64,000 nucleotides of DNA from Variovorax sp. PBL-E5 (GTDB lineage: Bacteria > Pseudomonadota > Gammaproteobacteria > Burkholderiales > Burkholderiaceae_C): contig NZ_LR594671.1 in the NCBI RefSeq assembly GCF_901827185.1, positions 3,410,001 through 3,474,000 on the forward strand, read 5' to 3'. The position numbers and the translations under genes are program-made. The notes below the pieces were generated by a model. The model was not told the DNA's origin. It made no database searches and saw nothing but the letters and a program-made list of their open reading frames with translations. Shown here piece after piece: positions 9,617-18,554 of this stretch (position 1 is its first letter; the number at the start of each line of letters is the position of its first letter).

Positions 9617-10707
9617 TGACCAAGGACATGCTGCTCACCCATCCGTGGTTCGGCCCTGCCGTGGCCGCCCTGATCGCTGTGCCGCTGGCGCTGCTCGTGC
9701 ACCGCGTCGGCGGGCTCGTGCTGCGCCGCCTGGCGCGCGGCACGCCGACGCTGCACGCGATGCTGGTCAACATGCAGCCGGCCGGCCGGCTGGTGCTGCC
9801 GCTGGTGGCCCTGCAGATGGTGTGGCAGGCCGCGCCGGACGATCTGCGCTTCCTCGCCCAGGTGCAGCACCTGAATGGCCTGCTGCTGATCGCCGCCGTG
9901 ACCTGGCTCGCGGTGCGGGCGGTCAACGGCTTCGCCGACGGCGTGCTCGCGCAGCATCCCTACGACGTGGCGGACAACCTGCAAGCGCGCCGCGTGCTCA
10001 CGCAGACCCGCGTGCTGGTCCGCACAGCGAGCAGCATGCTGCTGGTGGCCGGTGGCGCGCTGATGCTGATGACTTTTCCCGGCGCGCGCCAGGTCGGCGC
10101 CAGCCTGCTGGCCTCGGCAGGCGTGATCGGCATCGTCGCCGGTCTGGCCGCCAAGCCGGTGTTCAGCAACCTGATCGCGGGCCTGCAGATCGCGCTGGCG
10201 CAGCCGATCCGCATGGACGACGTGCTGGTGGTCGAAGGCGAATGGGGACGGGTCGAGGAGATCACCGGCACCTTCGTCGTGCTGCGGATCTGGGACGACC
10301 GGCGGCTCATCCTGCCGCTGTCGTATTTCATCGAGAAGCCGTTCCAGAACTGGACCCGCAGCAGCTCGCAGCTGCTCGGCGCGGTCTTCGTCCATGCCGA
10401 CTACGGCATGCCGCTCGCACCGCTGCGCGCGGAAGTCGAGCGGCTGGTGAAGGCGGCGCCCGAATGGGACGGCCGCTTCTTCAACCTGCAGGTGACCGAT
10501 GCCACCGAGCGCACCATGCAGCTGCGCGTGCTGTGCACGGCGGCCTCGTCCTCGCTCGCCTTCGACCTGCGCTGCAAGGTGCGCGAAGGCGTGATCGGCT
10601 TCATGCAGCGCGAGTACCCGCAGTTCCTGCCGCGCATGCGCATCGAGGATGGCGCGGGCGCGGACATGGCTGCGGCAGCCGCGCAGCACGCCATGACGAC
10701 GGCCTGA
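9616..10707 (+). CDS. MscS-family small-conductance mechanosensitive channel
   Basis: This 363-residue protein has four predicted hydrophobic segments (about 8-30, 58-78, 88-105, 138-160) and an MscS core. The pore helix region reads VIGIVAGLAAKPVFSNLIAG. It is followed by the beta domain (PIRMDDVLVVEGEWGRVEEI, then RLILPLSYFIEKPFQNW) and an alpha/beta C-terminal domain. MscS channels open on membrane tension during hypo-osmotic shock and sit in the inner membrane. The start overlaps the FUSC stop by one base. It ends 4 bases from the convergent AraC gene. Confidence 0.9.
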   Translation: MTKDMLLTHPWFGPAVAALIAVPLALLVHRVGGLVLRRLARGTPTLHAMLVNMQPAGRLVLPLVALQMVWQAAPDDLRFLAQVQHLNGLLLIAAVTWLAVRAVNGFADGVLAQHPYDVADNLQARRVLTQTRVLVRTASSMLLVAGGALMLMTFPGARQVGASLLASAGVIGIVAGLAAKPVFSNLIAGLQIALAQPIRMDDVLVVEGEWGRVEEITGTFVVLRIWDDRRLILPLSYFIEKPFQNWTRSSSQLLGAVFVHADYGMPLAPLRAEVERLVKAAPEWDGRFFNLQVTDATERTMQLRVLCTAASSSLAFDLRCKVREGVIGFMQREYPQFLPRMRIEDGAGADMAAAAAQHAMTTA

Positions 10708-10711
10708 TCGG

Positions 10712-11698
10712 CTACAGCCGGCGCACCGGCATGCACAGGGTGCAGGAGAAGGCGCCGGTCTTCTCGTCCATCTCGAAGTCCGTGCCGTAGATCTCGATGG
10801 GTGCGCCGTCGTCGGCTTGCCAGCCGCTGTCGGGCAGCCAGTCGCACAGCGCCATCCAGGCCTGGTGGATCACCGCCGACGTGCCGGTGAAGCGGGTGCA
10901 GGCAAAGCGGCCGCCGCGCAAGGTCTGCACGCCGATCTCGCCTTCGGGCCTGAAATCGCCATCGACCTCGATACAGGCGTCGTAGCGGCATTTCGCAGGC
11001 GGCGTGACGTCGGGGTTGTCGTGGCTGATGCCGTACATCGGCCGGCGCGGCTGCATCAGCCCGTGCTCGCCGCACCAGGCGGCAAAGCGCTGCCAGGTCC
11101 GGGCGATGCCCGAATCGCCATAGGGGCCGACATGCCGCAAGTAGGCGACACGGACCTCCGGCAGGGTCTTGATCTCGATCGTCATCTGCGTCTCTCCGGG
11201 TTGAGGAACACGGCCCGTGGGCCAGGAACTCTCATCGTGCAGAAAAGCCTCGACGGCCGCTTGATGCGCGTTGCGGTCGGCTTGATGAATCTTGCGCAAT
11301 TGAACGCGGTGACGCTCGGCCCATGACCTGAAGGCACCGCGCCGCCACGCGCTCGGCGTCACGCCGAAGTGCGCGCTGAAGGCCCGCGTGAACACCGCCG
11401 CCGAACCGAAGCCGACATCGAGCGCAATGGACAGCACCGGCTCGGGCGGCAGAAACAGCAGCCGGCCGGCCGCCACCTCCAGCCGGCGCCTCCGCACACG
11501 CTCGGCCAGTGTCTCGCCGGTCATGGTCTGGAACACGCGATGGAAATGCCAGGACGAGAAGTGCGCGACCTCGGCCAGGGTCGCGAGGTCGAGCGGCTCC
11601 GACAGATGGTTGTCGATGTGGTCGATCACGCGGTTGATGCGCGCGACATAGGCATGGCGCGGGGTCATCGCGGACCGCCCCACGGTGCGCAGGAACAT
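10712..11698 (-). CDS. AraC-family regulator with C-terminal GyrI-like effector domain
   Basis: The N-terminal part (about residues 15-115) is a double helix-turn-helix of AraC type, with LATLAEVAHFSSWHFHRVFQ and LDVGFGSAAVFTRAFSAHFG. The C-terminal part (about 170-328) is a GyrI-like ligand-binding domain (IEIKTLPEVRVAYLRHVGPY near its start). This order, DNA-binding first and GyrI second, is that of Rob-like activators that sense small, often toxic, ligands. Start 11698 is used; an internal ATG at 11668 (MTPRHAYVARI) is equally plausible. It diverges from the PadR gene, so it could be autoregulated or act there. No target is known. Confidence 0.88.
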   Translation of the reverse strand: MFLRTVGRSAMTPRHAYVARINRVIDHIDNHLSEPLDLATLAEVAHFSSWHFHRVFQTMTGETLAERVRRRRLEVAAGRLLFLPPEPVLSIALDVGFGSAAVFTRAFSAHFGVTPSAWRRGAFRSWAERHRVQLRKIHQADRNAHQAAVEAFLHDESSWPTGRVPQPGETQMTIEIKTLPEVRVAYLRHVGPYGDSGIARTWQRFAAWCGEHGLMQPRRPMYGISHDNPDVTPPAKCRYDACIEVDGDFRPEGEIGVQTLRGGRFACTRFTGTSAVIHQAWMALCDWLPDSGWQADDGAPIEIYGTDFEMDEKTGAFSCTLCMPVRRL

Positions 11699-11707
11699 TC
11701 TGCTGGC

Positions 11708-11736
11708 TTGACTTCGACACTATTTAGATATATCTT
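11708..11736 (+). promoter_or_regulatory. Promoter with overlapping AGATATATCT palindrome (PadR operator candidate)
   Basis: TTGACT at 11708-11713 and TATCTT at 11731-11736 are 17 bases apart, as in a sigma-70 promoter. The perfect 10-base palindrome AGATATATCT at 11726-11735 covers the -10 element. It lies 36 bases before the PadR gene, so autorepression by that protein is the simplest reading. This AT-rich dyad stands out from the GC-rich surroundings. Confidence 0.55.
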
Positions 11737-11771
11737 TATCAAATCCGATACCCACAACGAGGTGCATTTCC

Positions 11772-12362
11772 ATGCGAGATTTCAAACGCTTTTTACACGG
11801 CACGCGGCGCGGCGAACACGGCGACGGGCTCGGCGGCAGCCGCACCGACGGCGGCGAACACCACGGCGGTCCGCGCGGTGGCCGCGGCGGCGGCGGACGC
11901 GTCTTCGGCCACGGCGGCCTGCGCTTCGTGCTGCTGCGGCTCATCGCCGACAAGCCGGGTCACGGCTACGAACTGATCAAGGCCATCGAGGAGCGCCTCG
12001 GCGGCCGCTACAGCCCGAGCCCCGGCACCGTCTACCCGACGCTCACCATGCTGGAAGAGCTCGGCTACGTGCGCGTCGACGCCGCCGACGACGGCGGCCG
12101 CAAGCGCTACACCATCACCGACGCCGGCCGCGAATTCCTCGCCGCCAACCAGGTGATGACCGACGAGATGATGGCCCGCATGAATGGCGGCGTCGACGGC
12201 GCGGGACCGCGCTCGGGCCGGCCGCCGCAGGTGGTGCGCGCCATCGAGAACCTCAAGCTTGCGATGCGCATGCGCCTCTCGCGCGAACCTCTCACCGAAC
12301 AACAGGCCCACGAATTCGCCGCAGTGCTCGACAGCGCCGCCCAGCAACTCGAACGCATCTGA
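11772..12362 (+). CDS. PadR-family regulator, YqjI/NfeR-like, with His/Gly-rich N-terminal tail
   Basis: The PadR winged helix-turn-helix spans about residues 48-125 (KPGHGYELIKAIEER, SPSPGTVYPTLTMLEELGY). A C-terminal helical dimerisation region follows. The first 48 residues are Gly/Arg-rich with histidines at 9, 16, 30, 31 and 47, a tail like the nickel-binding extension of E. coli YqjI (NfeR). YqjI represses the neighbouring ferric-chelate reductase gene and responds to nickel and iron. Here the next gene, one base downstream, encodes exactly that type of reductase. Metal response is inferred from the tail and the neighbour. Confidence 0.85.
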   Translation: MRDFKRFLHGTRRGEHGDGLGGSRTDGGEHHGGPRGGRGGGGRVFGHGGLRFVLLRLIADKPGHGYELIKAIEERLGGRYSPSPGTVYPTLTMLEELGYVRVDAADDGGRKRYTITDAGREFLAANQVMTDEMMARMNGGVDGAGPRSGRPPQVVRAIENLKLAMRMRLSREPLTEQQAHEFAAVLDSAAQQLERI

Positions 12363-12363
12363 C

Positions 12364-13206
12364 ATGCCCATGACCGATTTCTCCACCACCCCCTCCTCCG
12401 CGCCCGAGCGCCTGCCGCGCCGCCTGCGCCACGAACTGCGCTTTCGCCAGCTCCAGGTGCGCACGGTGCGGCGCCTCACGCCGCACCTGATCCGCATCAC
12501 GCTCGGCGGCGAAGCGCTCGACGGCTTCACCAGCCCCGGCTTCGACGACCACGCCAAGCTTTTCTTCCCCGACCCGCAGACCGGCGCACTCACCCTGCCC
12601 ACGGCCGGACCCGGCGGACCGGTCTGGCCCGAAGGGGCGAAGCCCACCATGCGCGACTACACGCCGCGCCGCCACGACGCGGCCGCCGGCACGCTGGAGA
12701 TCGACTTTGCGCTGCACGATGCCGGCCCGGCCACGCAATGGGCCGAACGCGCCCGGCCCGGCGACGTGCTCGGCGTCGGCGGCCCGCGCGGCTCCTTCAT
12801 CGTTCCGACGGAGTTCGACTGGCACCTGCTGATCGGCGACGACACCGCGCTGCCCGCGATCTGGCGCCGCCTGGCCGAGCTGCCCGCCGGCGCGCGTGCG
12901 GTGGTGATCGCCGAGGTCGATGGCGGAGCCGACGAGCTCGCGTTCGAATCCGCCGCCGATATCGACCTGCAATGGGTCCACCGGCGCGGTGCCGAACCGG
13001 GCACCGGCACCCTGCTGCTCGACGCCCTGCGAAAAAAGACGCTGCCCGAGGGCGATTTCCACGCCTGGGTGGCCTGCGAATCGGCCGCGGCCAAGGCGCT
13101 GCGCGCCCACCTCGTCGGCGAACGCGGCGCCCGTCCGAAGTGGGTCCGGGCGTCGGGCTACTGGCGGCGCGGCGCGGTCGCGATACACGACACGCACGAA
13201 GACTGA
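12364..13206 (+). CDS. Siderophore-interacting protein / NADPH-dependent ferric-chelate reductase (YqjH/ViuB type)
   Basis: This 280-residue flavoprotein likely reduces ferric siderophore complexes in the cytoplasm to free ferrous iron. The FAD-binding motif MRDYTPRR (Arg97, Tyr99, Thr100) is intact. It is followed by VGGPRGSF and a SIP-type nucleotide domain beginning [14 protein letters not shown] and ending [12 protein letters not shown]. The ATG is one base after the PadR stop, so the pair is one operon and the reductase is probably repressed by its neighbour. E. coli yqjH and yqjI form the same functional pair. Confidence 0.9.
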   Translation: MPMTDFSTTPSSAPERLPRRLRHELRFRQLQVRTVRRLTPHLIRITLGGEALDGFTSPGFDDHAKLFFPDPQTGALTLPTAGPGGPVWPEGAKPTMRDYTPRRHDAAAGTLEIDFALHDAGPATQWAERARPGDVLGVGGPRGSFIVPTEFDWHLLIGDDTALPAIWRRLAELPAGARAVVIAEVDGGADELAFESAADIDLQWVHRRGAEPGTGTLLLDALRKKTLPEGDFHAWVACESAAAKALRAHLVGERGARPKWVRASGYWRRGAVAIHDTHED

Positions 13207-13218
13207 TCCCCTGTCCAC

Positions 13219-13316
13219 CCCCCGAAAGCAGTAGGCCGCGCCGGCGTTTGACACACCGCAGCACAGGGTCGAGAATTTCCCCGCTCTGAGCACTTAAGGA
13301 CTATTGCTTTCGGGGG
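13219..13316. repeat. Long imperfect inverted repeat flanking a promoter
   Basis: CCCCCGAAAGCAGTAG at 13219-13234 and CTATTGCTTTCGGGGG at 13301-13316 are inverse complements with one mismatch in 16, 66 bases apart. Between them lies a good promoter. The right arm contains the G-rich ribosome-binding site of the next gene. It could be a small mobile remnant or a regulatory hairpin in read-through RNA. Confidence 0.65.
13248..13276 (+). promoter_or_regulatory. Sigma-70-type promoter inside the inverted repeat
   Basis: TTGACA at 13248-13253 is a perfect -35 hexamer. GAGAAT at 13271-13276 is the -10 candidate at exactly 17 bases spacing. Transcription would start near 13283 and include only the right arm of the inverted repeat before the start codon at 13324. 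Confidence 0.55.
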
Positions 13317-13323
13317 CTGAGAA

Positions 13324-13839
13324 ATGAACATCGGACTTGCGCAATGGCATTTCTTCGCGGTGCTTTCGACGGGTGGATTGATCCTCCTCGCGCTGATGTG
13401 GTTCGCATGGCACCGGGTGATCGGCCGCCGCGAAGCCGAACGCCGCATCGCTGCGGCCCGGGTCCGTTCGGGACACGTGCCGCTCGAAATCCCCACCGTG
13501 CGCGGCCGTCTGGATGACCTGGGCGAGACGCCGCCCGACACGCTGCCCGAGTGGTTCATCCAGGGCAAGGGCGAGCATGCGATCGTCGACGAGCAGCCGC
13601 GCATCCGGATCCGCTATCTCGACCCCCACGGCAAGAAGGCCGAATGCACGATACAGGTCGACCACCTGGACGTGCAGAAGAAGATCATCACGGGCCATTC
13701 CGAATTGCCCGGCGACATCCACCGCCTGCCGCTGCACGCGATCACCGGCGCGCGCATCGCGGACTCCGGCCAGCGCTTCAACATCGACCTGTGGGTGGAT
13801 GCGGTGCGCGTGGCGCGCCGGCGGCGCGGACAGGCCTGA
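13324..13839 (+). CDS. Membrane-anchored protein of unknown function with a possible WYL-like domain
   Basis: I do not recognise a named family for this 171-residue protein. Residues 8-28 form one transmembrane segment (FFAVLSTGGLILLALMWFAW), followed by a basic stretch RRREAERR-like (about 35-45). The remainder is soluble and probably cytoplasmic. From about residue 92 the pattern RIRIRYLDPHGKKAE, then IITGHSELPGDIHRLPLHAI, recalls the WYL fold (a beta strand ending in YxD-G, then a strand and an H/R-x-L-P-L-x-x-I helix). WYL domains bind ligands or nucleic acid and are normally found in soluble regulators. The similarity is by eye only. Confidence 0.65.
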   Translation: MNIGLAQWHFFAVLSTGGLILLALMWFAWHRVIGRREAERRIAAARVRSGHVPLEIPTVRGRLDDLGETPPDTLPEWFIQGKGEHAIVDEQPRIRIRYLDPHGKKAECTIQVDHLDVQKKIITGHSELPGDIHRLPLHAITGARIADSGQRFNIDLWVDAVRVARRRRGQA

Positions 13840-13859
13840 GCCGCGCAGGCGCACCCTCC

Positions 13860-14834
13860 TCAGCGAGCCGGTATCTTCGCGCTGGCGATGACCTCGCCCC
13901 AGCGCCTGATCTCCGATGCAAGAAGTTGCGCCAGCTGCTCGCGCGTGCCGGCCTGCGCGCGGACACCGAGCGACAGCAGCCGCTGCCGCACGTCGGGCGT
14001 TTCCACGGCTTGCCGCACGGCTGCGTTGAGGCGGTCCAACACCGCGGGCGGCGTGCGCGCGGGCGCGGCCAGCGCGTTCCACGAGGCCACGTCGTAGCCG
14101 GCGAGACCGGACGCCTGGACCGTCGGCACCTCGGGCAGCCCGGCGAAGCGCCGGCCCGAGGTGACGGCGAGCGCGCGCAGCCCGTCGGGCTTCAGCTGGG
14201 ACAGCATCGGCCCCAGCACCTCGAAGCCGACATCGAGCTGGCCGGCCAGCAGCGCGGTCTGCAGCGCCGGCGTGCCGTTGTAGGGCACGATCAGCGCGTC
14301 GATGCCTGCCATGGTCCTGAACATCTCGGCGGCGAGGTTCTGCGTGCTGCCGGCAGCGATGGTGCCGATCGTCAGCTTGCCGGGGCTGGCTTTCGCGTAG
14401 GCCAGCAGATCGCGCAGGTTCGCGAAGCGCGAGGCCTGGGGAACGAACAGCGCCAGATCGAAGAAGCCGAGCGTGCCGATCGGCGCGAAGTCCTTCACCA
14501 CGTCATAGGGCAGCCTGGCGAACAGGCGGCTGCTGATCGCGTTGCCGTTGCTCAGCAGCAGCAGCGTGTAGCCGTCGGGCGCCGAGCGCGCCACCACGGC
14601 CGAGCCGACGATGTTGCCCGCGCTCGGCCGGTTGTCGATGATCACCGGCTGGCCGAGCGACGTCGCCATCGCCTGCCCCACGATGCGCGCCGTGATGTCG
14701 GCGACGCCGCCGACGCCGAAGGGCACGATGATCGTGACCGCGCGGCCGGGAAAATTTACCGGCGATGCCGCCAACGCCGGTGCGGCAGCGAAGCCGAGCA
14801 GCGCAGCGACCGATGCGCGCCGGGTCGGGTTCAT
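13860..14834 (-). CDS. Bug-type (tripartite tricarboxylate transporter) periplasmic substrate-binding protein
   Basis: This 324-residue protein has an export signal at residues 1-23 (an RR pair, a hydrophobic core and ALAASP). It then shows the Bug fold signatures VTIIVPFGVGGVADITAR, NRPSAGNIVGS and APDGYTLLL. Bug proteins bind carboxylates or similar ligands in the periplasm for TctAB-type transporters. No tctA or tctB is nearby. Its start overlaps the ligI stop by four bases, so it is the last gene of the dicarboxylate operon and probably captures a substrate of that pathway. The ligand is inferred. Confidence 0.88.
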   Translation of the reverse strand: MNPTRRASVAALLGFAAAPALAASPVNFPGRAVTIIVPFGVGGVADITARIVGQAMATSLGQPVIIDNRPSAGNIVGSAVVARSAPDGYTLLLLSNGNAISSRLFARLPYDVVKDFAPIGTLGFFDLALFVPQASRFANLRDLLAYAKASPGKLTIGTIAAGSTQNLAAEMFRTMAGIDALIVPYNGTPALQTALLAGQLDVGFEVLGPMLSQLKPDGLRALAVTSGRRFAGLPEVPTVQASGLAGYDVASWNALAAPARTPPAVLDRLNAAVRQAVETPDVRQRLLSLGVRAQAGTREQLAQLLASEIRRWGEVIASAKIPAR

Positions 14835-15703
14835 GACCAGTACAGCCGCATCGGGTTGTCGACCAGCAGTTGGCGCTGAAGCGCCGCGCTCGGTGCGATG
14901 CGCGGAATCATGTCGACCAGCGTGCCGTCGTCGGGCATGTGCGATTTCAGGTTCGGATGCGGCCAGTCGGTGCCCCACAGCACGCGGTCCGGAAAGCGCT
15001 CGACCAGACGGCGTGCGAACGGCACCACGTCGTCGTAGGTCGGCGGACCGGAGACCGACAGGCGCTCCGGGCAGCTCACCTTCGACCACACGTTCGGATG
15101 CTCCTGCATCAAGCGCACGAAGCGCTCGAACTGCGGCCCGTCGATCGGTTGGCCGACATCGGGCCGGCCCATGTGATCGACCACCACCGTGGCCGGCAGG
15201 CGGGTGAAGAAGTCCCACAGCCCGGGCAGGTCCTGCGCCTCGAAATAGACGACCACGTGCCAGCCCAGCGGTGCGACGCGCTCCGCGATGTTCGACAGCA
15301 CTTCGCGCGGCGTGAAGTCGGCCAGCCGCCGCAGGAAATTGAAGCGCACGCCGCGCACGCCGGCCGCGTGCAGCATGCGCAGCTGGTCGTCGCTCACGTC
15401 GCGTGCCACCGAAGCGACGCCGCGCGCCCGGCCGCCCGAATGCGCCAGCGCATCCACCAGCGCGCGGTTGTCGTTGCCGTGGCAGGTCGCCTGCACGATC
15501 ACGTTGCGCTCGAAGCCCAGGTGATCGCGCAGCGCGAACAACTGCTCCTTCGAGGCATCGCAGGGCGTGTACTTGCGCTCGGGCGCGAACGGAAACTTCG
15601 CGGCAGGCCCGAACACGTGGCAGTGCGCATCGACCGCGCCAGGCGGCGGCGTGAAGCGCGGCTTCGAGGGGGCGGGATGGAAGCAGAGCCAGTCCGGATC
15701 CAT
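14831..15703 (-). CDS. ligI: 2-pyrone-4,6-dicarboxylate hydrolase
   Basis: This amidohydrolase-superfamily lactonase opens 2-pyrone-4,6-dicarboxylate (PDC) to 4-oxalomesaconate in the protocatechuate 4,5-cleavage and related lignin-aromatic pathways. The 290-residue product has the family-specific N-terminus with PPGAVDAHCHVFGP and PFAPERKYTP, then FNFLRRL, VVDHMGRPDV and the C-terminal LWGTDWPHPN. LigI works without a metal, consistent with a reduced ligand set. Flanking genes encode the next three enzymes of the same route, which supports the assignment strongly. The start codon lies 7 bases after the ligK stop. Confidence 0.9.
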   Translation of the reverse strand: MDPDWLCFHPAPSKPRFTPPPGAVDAHCHVFGPAAKFPFAPERKYTPCDASKEQLFALRDHLGFERNVIVQATCHGNDNRALVDALAHSGGRARGVASVARDVSDDQLRMLHAAGVRGVRFNFLRRLADFTPREVLSNIAERVAPLGWHVVVYFEAQDLPGLWDFFTRLPATVVVDHMGRPDVGQPIDGPQFERFVRLMQEHPNVWSKVSCPERLSVSGPPTYDDVVPFARRLVERFPDRVLWGTDWPHPNLKSHMPDDGTLVDMIPRIAPSAALQRQLLVDNPMRLYWS

Positions 15704-15710
15704 CGCCCGC

Positions 15711-16394
15711 TCAGTCGACATAGCGCAGGCCGGCCTTCGCCAGCGCGTCGCGCATCTTGTACATGTCCAGTCCGAGCTCGCCGGCGGCAAGCCGCTCGCG
15801 CTTGGCGGTTTCGTTGGCCTCGCGTGCTTCGGCCGCATCGGCCGTCTGCTGCGCGAAGGCGGCCGGCACGACGACGACGCCGTCGCCATCCGCCACCACC
15901 ACGTCGCCCGGATGGACCAGCGCGCCGGCACAGACCACCGGCACGTTGACCGAACCCAGCGTGGCCTTGACGGTGCCGCGGGCACTGATGGCACGCGAGA
16001 ACACCGGGAACTGCATCTCGGCCAGCGTCTCGACGTCGCGCGCACCGGCATCGATCACCAACCCTCTCGCGCCGCGGGCACGGAAAGAGGTGGCGAGCAG
16101 GTCGCCGAACATGCCATCCTCGTTGTCGGTGGTGCAGGCCACGACCACGACGTCGCCTTCCCGGATCTGCTCGGCGGCGACGTGCAGCATCCAGTTGTCG
16201 CCGGGCTGGGCCAGCACGGTCACGGCCGTGCCGCACAGGCGCGCGCCCACGTAGACGGGACGCATGCAGGGCTTCATGAGGCCGACACGGCCCATGGCTT
16301 CATGAATGGTCGCGACGCCGAGCTGGCCCAGGCGTGCCACCGCATCGGGTGCGGCGCGAACGATGTTGCGTTGGACGATGCCGAGCGTATTCAT
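15711..16394 (-). CDS. ligK: 4-carboxy-4-hydroxy-2-oxoadipate aldolase / oxaloacetate decarboxylase
   Basis: This class II aldolase of the RraA-like fold (227 residues) splits 4-carboxy-4-hydroxy-2-oxoadipate into pyruvate and oxaloacetate and can decarboxylate oxaloacetate. Diagnostic stretches are [15 protein letters not shown], the [20 protein letters not shown] region with the conserved Arg-Asp pair, and [21 protein letters not shown]. Its ATG overlaps the ligJ stop by one base. It completes the lower pathway, delivering two central metabolites. Confidence 0.9.
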   Translation of the reverse strand: MNTLGIVQRNIVRAAPDAVARLGQLGVATIHEAMGRVGLMKPCMRPVYVGARLCGTAVTVLAQPGDNWMLHVAAEQIREGDVVVVACTTDNEDGMFGDLLATSFRARGARGLVIDAGARDVETLAEMQFPVFSRAISARGTVKATLGSVNVPVVCAGALVHPGDVVVADGDGVVVVPAAFAQQTADAAEAREANETAKRERLAAGELGLDMYKMRDALAKAGLRYVD

Positions 16395-17419
16395 CACTTG
16401 CCTGCCTTCTTCAATGCGGCATCGAGCCGGGGATAGACGCGACGGGCATTGCCCTCGTAGACCTTGTAGCGGTCCTCGGCGCTGAGCGCAGACGCCTCGA
16501 TGTAGCGGCGCGTGTCGTCGTAGGGATGGCCGGTCTCGGGATCGATGCCGCGCACCGCGCCGATCATCTCGCTGGCGAACAGCACGTTGTCGACCGGGAT
16601 CACCTTCGTCAGCAGGTCGATGCCCGGCTGGTGGTACACGCAGGTGTCGAAGAAGATGTTGTGGAGCAAATGGTCCTTCAGCAATGGCTTCTTGAGTTCC
16701 TGCGCCAGGCCGCGAAAACGCCCCCAGTGGTAGGGCACCGCGCCGCCGCCATGCGGAATGATGAAGCGCAGCGTCGGGAAGTCCTTGAACAGATCCGAGG
16801 TCAGGCACTGCATGAAGGCCGTGGTGTCGGCGTTCAGGTAGTGGGCACCGGTCGTGTGGAACGCCGGGTTGCAGCTCGTGCTCACATGGACCATGGCCGG
16901 AATGTCCAGCTCGACCATCTTCTCGTAGATCGGATACCAGTGGCGGTCCGACAGCGGCGGCGAAGTCCAGTGGCCGCCGGAGGGATCGGGGTTGAGGTTG
17001 ATGGCGACGAAGCCGTAGTCCTTGATGCAGCGCTCGAGTTCCGGCAGGCAGCTGCGCGGGTCCACGCCCGGCGATTGCGGCAGCATCGCGGCGCCGATGA
17101 AATGCGCGGGAAACAGCGATGCGACGCGCGCGCAGAGTTCGTTGCAGATCGCCGCCCAGGTCGACGACACCGCGAAATCGCCGATGTGATGCGCCATGAA
17201 GCTCGCGCGCGGCGAGAAGATCGTGAGGTCGCTGCCGCGCTCGCGCATCTTCGCCAGCTGGTTGGACTCGATCGATTCGCGCAGCTCGTCGTCGGAGATC
17301 CTGAGCGCCGACGGGCTCGGCGCCGTGCCGGGATTCGCGAGGCTGTCGATCTGGCGCTTGCGCCAGTCCTCCAGCGCCTTCGGTGCCGTCGTGTAGTGGC
17401 CGTGGATGTCGATGATCAT
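16394..17419 (-). CDS. ligJ: 4-oxalomesaconate hydratase
   Basis: LigJ adds water to the enol form of 4-oxalomesaconate to give 4-carboxy-4-hydroxy-2-oxoadipate. The 341-residue protein begins [20 protein letters not shown], the characteristic LigJ start with the HGH metal motif. Later it has [16 protein letters not shown] and [13 protein letters not shown], typical of this zinc-dependent amidohydrolase branch. Start and stop overlap the neighbouring genes (4 bases with galD, 1 base with ligK), so the operon is tightly coupled. Confidence 0.92.
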   Translation of the reverse strand: MIIDIHGHYTTAPKALEDWRKRQIDSLANPGTAPSPSALRISDDELRESIESNQLAKMRERGSDLTIFSPRASFMAHHIGDFAVSSTWAAICNELCARVASLFPAHFIGAAMLPQSPGVDPRSCLPELERCIKDYGFVAINLNPDPSGGHWTSPPLSDRHWYPIYEKMVELDIPAMVHVSTSCNPAFHTTGAHYLNADTTAFMQCLTSDLFKDFPTLRFIIPHGGGAVPYHWGRFRGLAQELKKPLLKDHLLHNIFFDTCVYHQPGIDLLTKVIPVDNVLFASEMIGAVRGIDPETGHPYDDTRRYIEASALSAEDRYKVYEGNARRVYPRLDAALKKAGK

Positions 17420-18507
17420 TCTTGCTCCTTGTTCCAGACTGCGGCAGGCACCATGGCCTCGCCGCGCATGATGAGCCGTGCCGTGCGAAGCAGCGCGGCC
17501 CGCGTGACGTTCTGCGGGTCGGCCGCGTCGACCTCGATCTCGACGCTGAATTCGCCGGTCGGATGCTCGACCGAGATCTGCTTCACGCGGCCCTCGGGCA
17601 CCCGCGCGAGGCCTTGCGTCACCGAGCCTTCGAGCACGCAGGCGGTCGCGACCGTCACCGCGGCGAGCACGCCGATCGCGTCGTGGCACACGTGCGGAAT
17701 GAAGCAGCGCGTGTTGAGGGCGCCGTCCGCCGTCGGTGCGGCCACCAGGCACATCTTCGGGTAGTTCTTCTTCGTCACGTCGCCCAGGCCCATCGCGTGG
17801 CCCGCGGCCAGGCGAAGCTGTTCGAGACGGCCCTTGAGTTCGACGTCGCCGTTGAGCGCGGCCACGCTCTCGTCACCGGTACGCCCGACGTCGGCGGCGC
17901 GGAACAGCACCATCGGCATGCCGTTGTCGATGCAGGTCACCTCGATGCCGTCGATGGTGTCGCGCGCCCGACCCGTGGGCAGCAGCCTCGCGCAGACCGA
18001 GCCGGCGGTGTCGAGGAAGTTGATGGTGATGGCGGCCGAGCTGCCCGGCACGCCGTCGATGCGCGCGTCGCCGTCATAGCGCACGTGGCCGCCGGGCGTC
18101 TGCACGGTGATGTCGCACTGCATGTCGGTGTTGAGCGTCAGCACGCGCAGCGTGGTCGTCTCGCCCTGCGCCGCGGCCAGTCCGGTCTCCAGTGCGAAGG
18201 GCACCACGGCCGCGAGCATGTTGCCGCAGTTGGGCGTGGTATCGACCGTGTCGCTGTCGGGCTGCAACTGCGCGAACAGGAAGTTGAGGTCGACACCCTT
18301 GGTCTGGCTGCGACTCACGATGCCGACCTTGCTCGTGAGCGGATGCGCACCGCCCAGACCATCGATCTGGCGCGGGTCGGGCGATCCCATCACCGCCAGC
18401 AGCACGCGGTCGCGCCGTGCGATGTCTTGCGGCAGATCCGCGGCATGGAAAAACGGACCGCGCGATGTGCCGCCGCGCATGAAGAGGCAGGGAATGGCTG
18501 TTTGCAT
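17416..18507 (-). CDS. galD: 4-oxalomesaconate tautomerase (PrpF family)
   Basis: This PrpF-family isomerase of 363 residues likely interconverts keto and enol 4-oxalomesaconate, the step between PDC hydrolysis and hydration. Family signatures are [20 protein letters not shown] at residues 6-25, [17 protein letters not shown], and [16 protein letters not shown] with the conserved Cys. The C-terminus has [14 protein letters not shown]. It is the first enzyme gene after the LysR regulator, and the leader between them carries a TTGCGC-N7-GCGCAA dyad. PrpF proteins also act in methylcitrate metabolism, but the lig neighbours decide the role. Confidence 0.87.
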   Translation of the reverse strand: MQTAIPCLFMRGGTSRGPFFHAADLPQDIARRDRVLLAVMGSPDPRQIDGLGGAHPLTSKVGIVSRSQTKGVDLNFLFAQLQPDSDTVDTTPNCGNMLAAVVPFALETGLAAAQGETTTLRVLTLNTDMQCDITVQTPGGHVRYDGDARIDGVPGSSAAITINFLDTAGSVCARLLPTGRARDTIDGIEVTCIDNGMPMVLFRAADVGRTGDESVAALNGDVELKGRLEQLRLAAGHAMGLGDVTKKNYPKMCLVAAPTADGALNTRCFIPHVCHDAIGVLAAVTVATACVLEGSVTQGLARVPEGRVKQISVEHPTGEFSVEIEVDAADPQNVTRAALLRTARLIMRGEAMVPAAVWNKEQE

Positions 18508-18517
18508 GGTGTGGATC

Positions 18518-18536
18518 TTGCGCAAATTCCGCGCAA
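18518..18536. promoter_or_regulatory. TTGCGC-N7-GCGCAA dyad ahead of galD
   Basis: A six-base perfect inverted repeat with a seven-base spacer lies 11-29 bases before the galD start, inside the 56-base gap after the lysR gene. Interrupted dyads of this size are typical LysR-family contact sites. The adjacent LysR protein is the natural candidate. Confidence 0.45.
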
Positions 18537-18554
18537 TGAGCGAGGCTGGAAATG

